This document shows, one piece after another, positions 1 through 7,527 of a stretch of DNA of 64,000 nucleotides. Location: positions 1 to 64,000 of the forward strand of contig WHTZ01000025.1 in assembly GCA_009377495.1 (NCBI GenBank), given 5' to 3'. The notes beneath the pieces are model-generated. The model had not been told where the DNA came from. It worked only from the letters and a program-made list of their open reading frames with translations, and did not search any database. The stretch is from Luteitalea sp. GTDB taxonomy: Bacteria; Acidobacteriota; Vicinamibacteria; Vicinamibacterales; Vicinamibacteraceae. The position numbers and the translations under genes were made by a program. The stretch's first letter is position 1. Each line of letters opens with the position of its first letter.

Positions 1-341
1 ATATGTCGTGCGGTCCGGTCGCTTCTCCGGTAGACGGAATCACAATCGAGGAAGCTCCGTCACGAACTCCTGCTGCTCACCTTGCAACAGGCGCGTGACG
101 CGACCGGTTGCCCCGTAGCACTGGGGTTCGGGCACGCGCACTTCCGCGCACGGACCTTCGCCGCCTTCGCCAGCTTCGACCACGTACAATGCGCCGTCGG
201 GACCGATGGCAAGACCGCCGGATTATCGAGCTCGGTCATCACGACCGTCGGGGCCGGCTGGGCCGTAGCATTCCCTGCGAGCACCAACAGCCCAAGGACG
301 ACTCCAAACCCTGCCCCTGCACCAAACATTCTGCGGATCAT
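1..341 (-). pseudogene. ScyD/ScyE family protein, 5' part, two frameshifts, runs off the window edge
   Basis: Read from 341 leftward there is a signal peptide (MIRRMFGAGAGFGVVLGLLV) followed by VMTELDNPAVL. The reading frame then has to shift near 207-213 to continue as GPDGALYVVEAGEGGEGPC and CYGATGRVTRLLQGEQQEF. It shifts again near 46-52 to reach GEATGPHD. This order of motifs is what I know from exported beta-propeller proteins of the ScyD/ScyE family. Only the N-terminal quarter lies in the window. Two single-base indels in about 170 bases suggest either a dead gene or low-accuracy sequence. The family assignment is from recognised motifs only. Confidence 0.6.
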
Positions 342-466
342 TCTGTTCCTCCCCCAACGGTCTCTGCCGATGGTTTCCCTTCACGCCGTTCGCCCCATGG
401 AGGGCAACTGGCGGCACTCGTATACCACGCGCTCCGCGAGATCACAATGCGGATACAGACCACTAG

Positions 467-1495
467 TTAGCGTGCGTGCACGGTCTCGAGCGCAGCAATC
501 GCTGCGCCGCGGGCGCCCGCCATATCGAGATCGACCACCACTTCGAAGCGGGCCACGCGCGCCTGTTCCTCCCTGATCACCGTGTGCTCGCGCACCCGAC
601 GTAGAAACCATTCGCGAAAGTGCGGCGCGGCTTCGACAACGCCACCCCCGACGAAATACGCGTCGGGATCCGTGAAATTGGCGGCAATGGTGAATAGCCG
701 GCCGATCGCCATTGCCTGTTGATCGAAGATCTTGAGTGCCAGCGGGTCGCCGTTCTCGCCGTATGCCCGCACCAGCTTGGCTGCCGCGGCCATCGAGTCG
801 ACGTTGGCGAGCGCGTGTCCCGGAAACTGCGTCAACCAGTACGGCAGCAGGTTCTTCTCGATCGCCGTGAGCGAGGCCACGCTCTCGACATCAGCCGTGA
901 AGCCGCAGTTGCACTTCGGGGACAGTTGCCCGTTCCCGAGCAGGCCATCCATCGGGATGTGCACGTGACCGAGCTCGCCCGCGAATCCAGCGGCACCCTT
1001 CACCACCCGTCCGTCGACGATGACGCCGCCGCCGAGGCCGGTCCCGACAATCGCTGAGATCGAGGCGCGTTGGAGCGCGATTGGCCCGAAGAGCTGATGG
1101 TGGGCGTACAGCGCCGCGGCGTTGCCATCATTGTTGTAGACCACGGGCACGCCCAACCGGGCTTCGAGCGCGCCACGGACATCGAAGTTGTGCCACGCCG
1201 GCTGCGAAAAGTTCGTCGAGCCGCGAGACGAGATCACACCCTCGGCGCTGGCTGGTCCCGGTGTGTCGAGGCCCACCGCGCGGACCTGGCTCGGGTCCAC
1301 CTCGGCGCGCCTCAGCACGTCGGCGTACGCGGCGACCAGCGCATCGATCGCCAGCACCGGCCCTTCATTGACCCTACTCGGACTCTCGATGAGCTCAGCG
1401 ATCAAGAAACGTCCCGATGGGTCGAGCACGGTCGCGCTGTTCTTGTTCCCGCCATTGTCCAGTCCCACCACCACCCAGGGGTCCGCGCTCAGCAT
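467..1495 (-). CDS. ROK family sugar kinase / glucokinase-like protein
   Basis: A 342-residue ROK (repressor, ORF, kinase) protein that probably phosphorylates a hexose in the cytoplasm with ATP. Visible motifs are the N-terminal phosphate-binding DNGGNKNSATV, the ROK signature VGTGLGGGVIVDG followed by GFAGELGHVHI with the zinc-ligand histidine, and CNCG. The usual second half of the zinc site (GCxE) reads ADVE here, so one zinc cysteine is missing. I start at 1495 because a strong ribosome binding site (GGGAGG) sits just upstream; a longer open frame to 1768 has non-family sequence. It is divergent from the FIST gene at 1603. The substrate cannot be named from sequence alone. Confidence 0.85.
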   Translation of the reverse strand: MLSADPWVVVGLDNGGNKNSATVLDPSGRFLIAELIESPSRVNEGPVLAIDALVAAYADVLRRAEVDPSQVRAVGLDTPGPASAEGVISSRGSTNFSQPAWHNFDVRGALEARLGVPVVYNNDGNAAALYAHHQLFGPIALQRASISAIVGTGLGGGVIVDGRVVKGAAGFAGELGHVHIPMDGLLGNGQLSPKCNCGFTADVESVASLTAIEKNLLPYWLTQFPGHALANVDSMAAAAKLVRAYGENGDPLALKIFDQQAMAIGRLFTIAANFTDPDAYFVGGGVVEAAPHFREWFLRRVREHTVIREEQARVARFEVVVDLDMAGARGAAIAALETVHAR

Positions 1496-1602
1496 GCCTT
1501 TTCCTCCCGTCGATCGACGCGAGGCGGATTCTACACGCGAACACTTGACGCCAGCCACGGAAGGTGGTCTATTCGCAGACGTACGATGAAAGGGGTGGCG
1601 CC

Positions 1603-2751
1603 ATGCAGGTCGAACAGGCCACCTGGACTCAGGCCACCGGCTGCTGGGATCCAGCTCCTCCCGGAACACTCGGGGCGGACGCGGATCTGGTACTGCTCTT
1701 CGGAGACACCGCCCTCCTCCATGACAGGTCCTTGCTGGACAGGATCTGGCGCCCCTACCGCCTCGCACACTTCATGGGCTGCTCGACCGCGGGCGAGATC
1801 GCCGGCACCCGTGTCCTCGACGGCGCCTTGGTGGTCACCGCGCTGCAACTCGAGCACGGGTACGTCAAGGGCTCTCGCATCGCGGTCGATGACGACGCCG
1901 ACAGCCGGGAGGCAGGCGCGCGTCTGGCTCGATCCCTAGACACCGACGGATTGCGGCACGTCTTCGTGCTCTCCGAGGGCTTGGGCATCAACGGCACCGA
2001 TCTCGTCAGAGGGCTCACGAGACACTTGCCCCAGGACGTGACCGTCACGGGTGGCCTCTCGGGCGACGGCACGCGGTTCCAGGAGACCTTCGTCCTGTGG
2101 GACGGGCCGCCGGAACGACGTGCCGTTGCGGCGTTGGGCATCTATGGTCGTCGCGTCCGAATCGGGTGTGGCTCTCTTGGCGGGTGGGACCCGTTCGGCC
2201 CCGAGCGCCTCATCACGAAGTCTGCGGGCAACGTGCTCTACGAGCTGGATGGGAAATCGGCGCTCGAGCTCTACACGCGGTACCTCGGCGAGCATGCGAG
2301 CGGGCTCCCAGCGACCGGCCTGCTGTTTCCGCTGAGCCTGCGAACCACGGATCGCGCGAACGGCGTCGTCCGCACGATCCTCTCCGTCAACGAGCGCGAG
2401 CAGAGCCTGACGTTCGCGGGCGACGTGCCCTTCGGATCGTACGCACGCCTCATGAAGGCGAATGTCGATCGATTGATCGACGGCGCCATCGGCGCGGCGA
2501 AGACCAGCTACGAAGCCATCGGCTCCTTGTCGCCAGATCTCGCCATCCTGATCAGTTGCGTTGGCCGGAAGCTCGTGTTGAAGCAACGGATCGAAGAGGA
2601 GGTCGAAGGCGTACGTGACGTGCTCGGCGCGCGCACGGTCCTGGCCGGCTTCTATTCGTACGGCGAGATCGCGCCGTTCACGCCGCGCGCCACGTGCGAG
2701 CTGCACAATCAGACCATGACGATTACGACAATCGCCGAAGAGTCATGGTGA
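1603..2751 (+). CDS. FIST domain sensor protein (FIST_N + FIST_C)
   Basis: About 382 residues. The first half contains ADLVLLFGD, MGCSTAGEI and GGLSGDGTRF, typical of the FIST_N domain; the second half (LISCVGRKLVL, VLAGFYSYGEI, HNQTMTITTI) is FIST_C. FIST proteins are predicted small-ligand sensors that act with histidine kinases or cyclases. There is no signal peptide or membrane segment. I chose ATG 1603 because AAAGGGG precedes it; an in-frame GTG at 1564 is possible. Its last codons overlap the start of the hybrid kinase at 2745, so the two are translationally coupled and most likely one signalling unit. Confidence 0.88.
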   Translation: MQVEQATWTQATGCWDPAPPGTLGADADLVLLFGDTALLHDRSLLDRIWRPYRLAHFMGCSTAGEIAGTRVLDGALVVTALQLEHGYVKGSRIAVDDDADSREAGARLARSLDTDGLRHVFVLSEGLGINGTDLVRGLTRHLPQDVTVTGGLSGDGTRFQETFVLWDGPPERRAVAALGIYGRRVRIGCGSLGGWDPFGPERLITKSAGNVLYELDGKSALELYTRYLGEHASGLPATGLLFPLSLRTTDRANGVVRTILSVNEREQSLTFAGDVPFGSYARLMKANVDRLIDGAIGAAKTSYEAIGSLSPDLAILISCVGRKLVLKQRIEEEVEGVRDVLGARTVLAGFYSYGEIAPFTPRATCELHNQTMTITTIAEESW

Positions 2752-4199
2752 TCCACCACCCGCTGTTGAAGCGCCAACTCAAGCGCCTGCTCGGGGGCTC
2801 GGCAGGGGTCCCGCGAGAATGGGAGGCGCTCGTCGCTGTGGTCGATCAGACGTATCAGGAAGCAGAGAGCGACCGCCGGATGCTCGAGCGCTCCCTCGAG
2901 CTCAGCTCCCAGGAACTGATGCAGGCGAATGCGCAGATGCGCGCGGCGCGCGACGACCTGGAGCAGCGGGTGCAGGACCGGACCGGCGACCTGCTCCACG
3001 TCAACCAGGCGCTGCGCGAGCAGATTGCCGAGCGGCGACGCATCGAAGATCAGCTCCGTCACTCTCAGAAGATGGAAGCCGTTGGCTGCCTGGCGGGAGG
3101 TGTGGCACACGACTTCAACAACCTGCTCACCGTGATTACGGGATTCGGCGATCTCTTGCAGACGCAGTTCGAGCCGGCCACGCCCCAGTGGGCAAATCTC
3201 GAGGAGATCAGACGGGCAGCCGAGCGGGCGACCTCGCTGACACGTCAGCTGCTGGCCTTCAGCCGTCGGCAGGTCCTCCAGCCAAGAGTCCTGGCACTCA
3301 ACGACACCATCGAGCACATGCGGCAGATGCTCGATCCGTTGATCAGCGAGCACATCACGCTCGTGACGGAGCTGGCACCCGACCTCGGCCTGGTTCGGGC
3401 GGATCCGAGCCAGATCGATCAGGTTCTCGTCAATCTGGTGGTCAACGCGCGGGACTCGATGCGGCACGGCGGTGATCTCACCATCGAGACAGCGAACGTG
3501 TGTATCGCGGGCGAGCAGCCCGCCGAGCTCGTGGACCTCCCGCCGGGCGCCTACGTGAGGCTGTCGGTGCAAGACAGCGGGTGCGGCATGGACACCGAGA
3601 CGCAAGCCCGCATCTTCGAGCCGTTCTTCACGACGAAGGAAACGAGCAAGGGCACGGGTCTGGGACTCTCCACGGCCTACGGCATCGTCAAGCAGAGCGG
3701 CGGCGTGATCACCGTTTGGAGCGCGCCCGGCCAGGGATCGTCGTTCAACGTCTACCTGCCGCGGCTCACGGAGGCGGTAGTCCCGAGCTCTCTGCAGATC
3801 GACGAGGTCAAGACCGCGGTCAGGGCCACCGGCGGTGAAACGATCCTGCTCGTCGAGGACGAGGAGGCCGTCCGCCGGTTCGCGCGTCTCACCTTGGAGC
3901 AGTGCGGGTACGTCGTGCTGGAGGCGTCCACCTGCGCGGAAGCCGTCCTGCGGAGCCACCGACACGACGGTCCCATTCATCTCCTCCTCACCGACGTCGT
4001 CATGCCGGACGGCAGCGGACGATCGGTGGCGCAGCGACTGGCCGGGAGTCGGCAGGACACGAAAGTACTCTACATGTCCGGACACACGGGCAACACGGTC
4101 GTCGATCACGGCATCCTCAACTCGGGAACGTCCTTTCTCCAGAAACCGTTTACGGCAGCGTCGCTGGAGCGCCGAGTCCGCGAGGTCATGGAGTCGTAG
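2745..4199 (+). CDS. Hybrid sensor histidine kinase with C-terminal receiver domain
   Basis: A 484-residue soluble kinase. Residues 40-110 are a predicted coiled coil rich in Arg, Glu and Leu; the H-box is GGVAHDFNNLLTV with phospho-acceptor His122. The HATPase domain shows NLVVNARDSM, DSGCGMD and GTGLGLSTAYG. The C-terminal receiver domain starts near 364 (ILLVEDEEAVRR) with phospho-acceptor Asp417 in LLLTDVVMPDGSG and the conserved Lys in LQKPF. There is no PAS or membrane segment, so input probably comes from the FIST protein with which it overlaps by 7 bases. No DNA-binding output gene lies next to it. Confidence 0.92.
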   Translation: MVIHHPLLKRQLKRLLGGSAGVPREWEALVAVVDQTYQEAESDRRMLERSLELSSQELMQANAQMRAARDDLEQRVQDRTGDLLHVNQALREQIAERRRIEDQLRHSQKMEAVGCLAGGVAHDFNNLLTVITGFGDLLQTQFEPATPQWANLEEIRRAAERATSLTRQLLAFSRRQVLQPRVLALNDTIEHMRQMLDPLISEHITLVTELAPDLGLVRADPSQIDQVLVNLVVNARDSMRHGGDLTIETANVCIAGEQPAELVDLPPGAYVRLSVQDSGCGMDTETQARIFEPFFTTKETSKGTGLGLSTAYGIVKQSGGVITVWSAPGQGSSFNVYLPRLTEAVVPSSLQIDEVKTAVRATGGETILLVEDEEAVRRFARLTLEQCGYVVLEASTCAEAVLRSHRHDGPIHLLLTDVVMPDGSGRSVAQRLAGSRQDTKVLYMSGHTGNTVVDHGILNSGTSFLQKPFTAASLERRVREVMES

Positions 4200-4226
4200 T
4201 AGAAGACGTCCGTAGCGAGGGGCCTT

Positions 4227-4252
4227 TCCGCCTTCGCGCTTCGCGCTTCGGC
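4227..4252 (-). repeat. Interspersed 26-bp repeat, copy A
   Basis: On the minus strand this 26-mer (starts GCCGAAGCGCG, ends GAAGGCGGA) is identical to the one at 11008-11033 and nearly identical to 51275-51300. It lies between the convergent kinase and acetyltransferase genes. Confidence 0.75.
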
Positions 4253-4282
4253 GGGCAGGCCCTCGTCCATGCAGGGGCACGC

Positions 4283-4298
4283 GGGGCCTTTAGGCCCC
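4283..4298. repeat. Short GGGGCC/GGCCCC hairpin
   Basis: GGGGCC-TTTA-GGCCCC forms a perfect 6-bp stem between two converging genes and overlaps the last codons of the acetyltransferase. A longer version of the same hairpin occurs inside a gene at 17613-17634. It could act as a bidirectional terminator but lacks a clear T-run. Confidence 0.5.
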
Positions 4299-4814
4299 TC
4301 GCGCCTCGCCCAGCAGCTTCTCGACGATGACCGTGTCCCGCCACGCGCCATCGAGGCGGGCATGACGACGGTACACTCCGACCTCGCGGAATCCGAGCGT
4401 GGCGCAGAGTCGGCGACTGGCTACGTTCTCCGGAAAGATGCGCGACACGAGCTTCCAGAGACCCCGCCGCTCGCACTCGTGCATGAGTGCGGCGAGCACG
4501 TGGTGCCCGAGGCCCGCTCCTCGCGCATCGCGGTGCACGTACACGGAGAATTCAGCCACGCCTCTGTAGCACGTTCGGGCACGGTAAGGGCTGGCGCCCG
4601 CCCACGCTAGCACGCGATTCTCGACACAAACGACGACGGTCGGATACTGGGCGCCGCGTGCTCGCAGGCTCTCTTGAATTTCCTGAGCCGTGCGGGGCTC
4701 GGTCTCGAACGTGGTCAGTCGTGTGGCGATGCCCTGGTTGTAGATCTCAGCGATCGCGCCGGCATCGTCCGACGTTGCCAGCCTCACGCTGTACTGTTGG
4801 AACCGTTGGTTCAT
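4290..4814 (-). CDS. GNAT acetyltransferase, ArsN1/phosphinothricin-type
   Basis: A 174-residue GNAT N-acetyltransferase. The family pattern is clear: VRLATSDDAGAIAEIYNQGI at the N-terminus, FSVYVHRDARGAGLGHHVL (acetyl-CoA pyrophosphate loop, RGAGLG), and SRIFPENVASRRLCATLGFREVG. This resembles the ArsN/Pat subgroup that acetylates the amino group of arsinothricin or phosphinothricin, but substrate choice is inferred. It is co-directional with the MerR gene ending 90 bases upstream, so both may be transcribed from the MerR-type promoter at 5403-5434. An interspersed hairpin overlaps its 3' end. Confidence 0.85.
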   Translation of the reverse strand: MNQRFQQYSVRLATSDDAGAIAEIYNQGIATRLTTFETEPRTAQEIQESLRARGAQYPTVVVCVENRVLAWAGASPYRARTCYRGVAEFSVYVHRDARGAGLGHHVLAALMHECERRGLWKLVSRIFPENVASRRLCATLGFREVGVYRRHARLDGAWRDTVIVEKLLGEARGA

Positions 4815-4904
4815 GGAGTTTCAGAAAGGGCGACCAGGATGGGGAGAAGGCGGGCGACGCGTTTGGCCATGGGAACATTGTCGACGCCTGGCTCGCGCCT
4901 TCAA

Positions 4905-5396
4905 TCAAGACACGCCGAAGCTGCTTCGCTTCGAGCGCGATCGTGATAGCGGCGACGCTTCGTCATCAAGGGTGTCCAGCACCGGGCATTCAGCCGTGGC
5001 TCCTGGGTCTTCGGCAGCCAGACGCTCCGTGCACGTTCGAAGATCGGATTCGAGCTCCCGTTCGAGTGCCTGCAGAACGCGGATCTGTTCTCGCACGTGG
5101 TCGAGCTTCCTGGTGAACAGGTCGCGAACCTGGCTGCAGACAGCTTGGCGCCCCGTTCGCACGGCGGTGAGCTGGCGAATCTCCGCGAGCGACAGGCCCA
5201 ACGCCTGCAGTCGGCGGACGAAGCGCAGCTCACGGATATCCGCTCCCGTATAGAGCCTGAAGCCGCCGTTGCTGCGTGGCGGTCTCCGTACGACCTGAAG
5301 TCGTTCGTAGAAGCGGATGGTGTCGGCAGCGAGGCCTGTCTGGCGGGCGACTTCTCCAATGCGGAGCACGCTGGCCGGCGCGTGCGTCGAGCTCAT
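4905..5396 (-). CDS. MerR family metal-responsive transcriptional regulator
   Basis: 163 residues. The N-terminal winged HTH reads LRIGEVARQTGLAADTIRFY. A dimerisation coiled coil follows, with cysteines at 87, 122 and 137. The 35-residue spacing of the first two matches metal-binding MerR proteins, and the CPVLD tail resembles the metal-binding loop. I start at ATG 5396: an upstream GTG at 5423 lies inside the operator and would be untranslatable or nearly so. The -10 element ends about 6 bases before this ATG, so the message is probably leaderless. It likely regulates itself and the acetyltransferase downstream. Confidence 0.87.
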   Translation of the reverse strand: MSSTHAPASVLRIGEVARQTGLAADTIRFYERLQVVRRPPRSNGGFRLYTGADIRELRFVRRLQALGLSLAEIRQLTAVRTGRQAVCSQVRDLFTRKLDHVREQIRVLQALERELESDLRTCTERLAAEDPGATAECPVLDTLDDEASPLSRSRSKRSSFGVS

Positions 5397-5402
5397 AGAA
5401 TG

Positions 5403-5434
5403 AGCGTACACCTTGGAGCTCACTCCAGAGTCAA
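5403..5434 (-). promoter_or_regulatory. MerR-type promoter/operator
   Basis: On the minus strand TTGACT (-35) and TACGCT (-10) are separated by 20 bases, the long spacing typical of MerR-controlled promoters. The spacer carries an imperfect dyad, ACTCTGGAGT-GAG-CTCCAAGGT. The -10 box lies directly before the merR start codon. Confidence 0.75.
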
Positions 5435-5473
5435 GATCCTCACGAACATCGCACAGCCCAATCTCCCCATATA

Positions 5474-5517
5474 CCTTGAGCTTCTACACATACCCGGCGA
5501 CGTGTAGAATCTCAAGG
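5474..5517. repeat. Long inverted repeat (16-bp arms)
   Basis: CCTTGAGCTTCTACAC and its complement match at 15 of 16 positions around a 12-base loop. It sits between the merR operator and dinB. It may be a regulatory hairpin, an operator or a miniature-element remnant; no T-run follows. Confidence 0.65.
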
Positions 5518-5542
5518 GCTAGACGCCGATGAAGGGAGGCTC

Positions 5543-6031
5543 ATGCTGACGGCAGATATCGATATTCTGTTGGCCATGATTGACCAGGCGTACGACCACC
5601 GGTCGTGGCATGGAACCAACCTGCGCGGCTCGCTGCGAAACGTGTCCCTGACGGAGGCACGCTGGCGACCGGGTCGCGGGCGGCACAATGTCTGGGAGAT
5701 CGTGGTGCACTGTGCGTACTGGAAGTACGCCGTGCGGCGCCGATTGACCGGTGAGCGACGGGGCTCGTTTGGTCTCAAGGGCTCGGACTGGTTCGTGCGC
5801 CCGGAACACGCGACCGAAGCGGCTTGGCGAGCGGATGTCCGTCTACTCGGCGACACTCATCGGAGCCTGAGAGCGGCAATCGCGACGCTCGACCCACCGC
5901 GCCTCCAACGGGCCGCGCCGGGCCGTACCAGCACCACGCCGCTCGCACTCATCGTCGGCGCCGCGGCGCACGATCTCTATCACGCCGGACAAATTCAGCT
6001 CTTGAAGCGGCTCGCCAAGAACGCCGCATGA
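5543..6031 (+). CDS. DinB family protein (putative metal-dependent hydrolase/transferase fold)
   Basis: 162 residues. DinB/YfiT proteins are four-helix bundles with three metal-binding histidines. Candidate ligands are the His in [13 protein letters not shown] and the pair in [17 protein letters not shown]. The role is unknown; relatives include thiol transferases and damage-induced proteins. A GGGAGG site lies just upstream of ATG 5543. A strong inverted repeat sits 26 bases upstream of the start. Confidence 0.85.
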   Translation: MLTADIDILLAMIDQAYDHRSWHGTNLRGSLRNVSLTEARWRPGRGRHNVWEIVVHCAYWKYAVRRRLTGERRGSFGLKGSDWFVRPEHATEAAWRADVRLLGDTHRSLRAAIATLDPPRLQRAAPGRTSTTPLALIVGAAAHDLYHAGQIQLLKRLAKNAA

Positions 6032-6059
6032 GGCCCGGGACGCGGGGACTCGCGCCGTC

Positions 6060-6148
6060 GGTGGCATCGGCATCATGAACATCATGCTCGTGTTCGTGAC
6101 CGAGCGGACGCGGGAAGTGGGTTTGCGCTTGTCGATTGGCCTACGCGA
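6060..6148 (+). pseudogene. ADOP/MacB-type ABC permease fragment
   Basis: Translation in one frame gives [20 protein letters not shown] followed by GLRLSIG, a hallmark of the C-terminal FtsX domain of MacB-type permeases. Nothing else of the gene is present on either side. This is a relic only about 30 codons long. Confidence 0.7.
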
Positions 6149-6156
6149 CAAAGTCG

Positions 6157-6366
6157 TTACTTACCAAAGTGAAGTATAGATAATAGATATTCTTGTGTCA
6201 CTATTCTTCTGAAACGGACAAGTGACGAGCGCGGCCTGTAATCCTTGAGCAGGATCGAGTCCATCGGCCCTTGCGTCTCGCCGCTCAGTACCGCCGGCGG
6301 CCTCTGTGCGCAGCCAGAAATCAGCGTGGAGATTGGCAACAGACCCAATAGCGTGCGTCGTCTCAT
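6157..6366 (-). pseudogene. Truncated lipoprotein amidohydrolase, 5' stub
   Basis: The 69-residue frame begins with a lipoprotein signal (LLPISTLISGC) and then MDSILLKDYRPRSSLV. That resembles the N-terminus of exported TIM-barrel amidohydrolases (DSxLLKDYRPxS...), where a metal-binding motif should follow. Here the sequence turns AT-rich and non-homologous (to about 6160) and stops. The gene appears cut after about 50 codons. The assignment rests on that short motif. Confidence 0.45.
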
Positions 6367-6384
6367 GGCCGTGCCATTGCGATG

Positions 6385-6801
6385 TCACGGAAACCGTCGA
6401 AAGGCGCGTTGGCGGCCCGGACCGAAACGGTACACGAGAAAGTGGGAGTCGAAGGCAAATGCATCATGAATCCCGACGCGTTCCATCCATGCGAAGGTCG
6501 TGCAATCGACGAAGCTGAACGCTTGGTCCGAAAACGCCTGTGCAATATGCCAGGCGGCCTCGAGGTCGACCGCCTCGAGCGTCAAGATTGGCGTGCGCGT
6601 GACCCTGAGCGTTTCCCAGAAGGTAAGCGCCGCCGCTCGACTCAAGTGCGACGAGATGAGCGCAACGCTCTCGGCCACGATCAGGTCGGTCGTCCGCAGC
6701 CGACCTTCCGGTGCGCGCGCGAGATAGAACCGGCGGGCTTCTTCATGGTGCCGATCGGAGTCATCGGCAATCGCGTACCACGCACCCGTATCAACGAGCA
6801 T
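6385..6801 (-). CDS. VapC-like PIN domain toxin
   Basis: 138 residues. PIN-domain ribonuclease toxin with acidic residues in MLVDTGAWYAIAD (Asp4), DLIVAESVAL, and SFVDCTTFAWMER near the C-terminus. The start at ATG 6801 overlaps the antitoxin stop by 11 bases, which indicates coupling; an upstream start at 6834 lies well inside the antitoxin. Such toxins cleave RNA (often tRNA) when freed from the antitoxin. The final HDAFAFDSHF matches the last PIN strand, so the gene looks complete. Confidence 0.85.
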   Translation of the reverse strand: MLVDTGAWYAIADDSDRHHEEARRFYLARAPEGRLRTTDLIVAESVALISSHLSRAAALTFWETLRVTRTPILTLEAVDLEAAWHIAQAFSDQAFSFVDCTTFAWMERVGIHDAFAFDSHFLVYRFGPGRQRAFRRFP

Positions 6802-7051
6802 GATCACGCTTGACGGCGTCACCCAGATAAGCATCGTGCCGCTGGGAGATGTCCCGGTGCCCGCTAGACCCTAGCGCAACGAGGCGCGCATACGCCTCCG
6901 CGGGAACCGCGGGTGCGACATCGTGTCGCGCAAGGTAGTCGCGAACGAGACGGCGTACAAGGCCCGCGAGTGACACGCGCTCCGCTCGAGCCCTCGTCTT
7001 CAGCGCTTCGAGCTCGTCAGGTTCCAGATACACCATCGTTCGCGCCTTCAT
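6791..7051 (-). CDS. Ribbon-helix-helix antitoxin of the PIN toxin
   Basis: 86 residues starting MKARTMVYLEPDELEALKTR, a typical ribbon-helix-helix beginning with a short beta strand and basic/hydrophobic helix. The C-terminal half would wrap the toxin. I chose ATG 7051, which follows directly on a consensus promoter; the in-frame extension to 7165 has unrelated sequence. It overlaps the toxin gene and should repress the pair. Confidence 0.82.
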   Translation of the reverse strand: MKARTMVYLEPDELEALKTRARAERVSLAGLVRRLVRDYLARHDVAPAVPAEAYARLVALGSSGHRDISQRHDAYLGDAVKRDHAR

Positions 7052-7060
7052 AATGGTAGC

Positions 7061-7089
7061 AGTATAATGCCATGTGGGTAGCTCGGCAA
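7061..7089 (-). promoter_or_regulatory. Sigma-70-type promoter of the toxin-antitoxin pair
   Basis: TTGCCG (-35), 17-base spacer, TATACT (-10) on the minus strand. The -10 element ends 9 bases before the antitoxin ATG, so the transcript has almost no leader. Confidence 0.65.
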
Positions 7090-7248
7090 AGTGATGGAAT
7101 GCTCGGCGCCGGATTCTGGGCGCGCTATCAAGTGCGATGCCCAGCTCGCGATGCCGTGGCATCACGGCGACGTGAGTAAGGTGGTGGAAGAAGTCTTACC
7201 GAGTGCGCGAAAGAAGTCTTGAGCGATCGGTTGGATTCTTTGGACAAT

Positions 7249-7422
7249 CTAGTAGCGAAGCTCCGCCTCAAACCGCCGAGCCTATGGCGCACCACGGTGG
7301 GGCGGATCTTCGCTACTAGATGCGCGGCCGCCGACGGCGGCCGCGCCTAAGACAGCTTCTAAGGCCGCCCTTCAGAAAACTTGCTTCATCTCTCACGACT
7401 TCGGCCTTAGAAGATGTCTAGG
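7249..7422. repeat. Cluster of three inverted repeats in a 475-bp non-coding region
   Basis: Three hairpins follow each other: CTAGTAGCGAAGCTCCGCC at 7249-7267 pairs with 7301-7319 (18 of 19); an 11-bp perfect palindrome GCGCGGCCGCC/GGCGGCCGCGC spans 7322-7346; and 7346-7366 pairs with 7402-7422 around CTTCTAAGGCCG. No convincing coding frame exists from 7090 to 7527. It resembles a miniature or REP-type element. Short direct repeats AAGAAGTCTT lie just before (7189 and 7211). Confidence 0.7.
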
Positions 7423-7527
7423 CGATTGCTACGCAGCAAGCCAGCACATTTCCGAGGTGTGACTGAATATTCGCGACGGCGCATATGTGTTGCGCCGGCC
7501 AGTGCACGTTCAGCGCTCGCCCGTCGG

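Noticed and set aside
2709-4280. 523-residue open frame on the minus strand
   Set aside because: Antisense to the hybrid histidine kinase; no domain seen.
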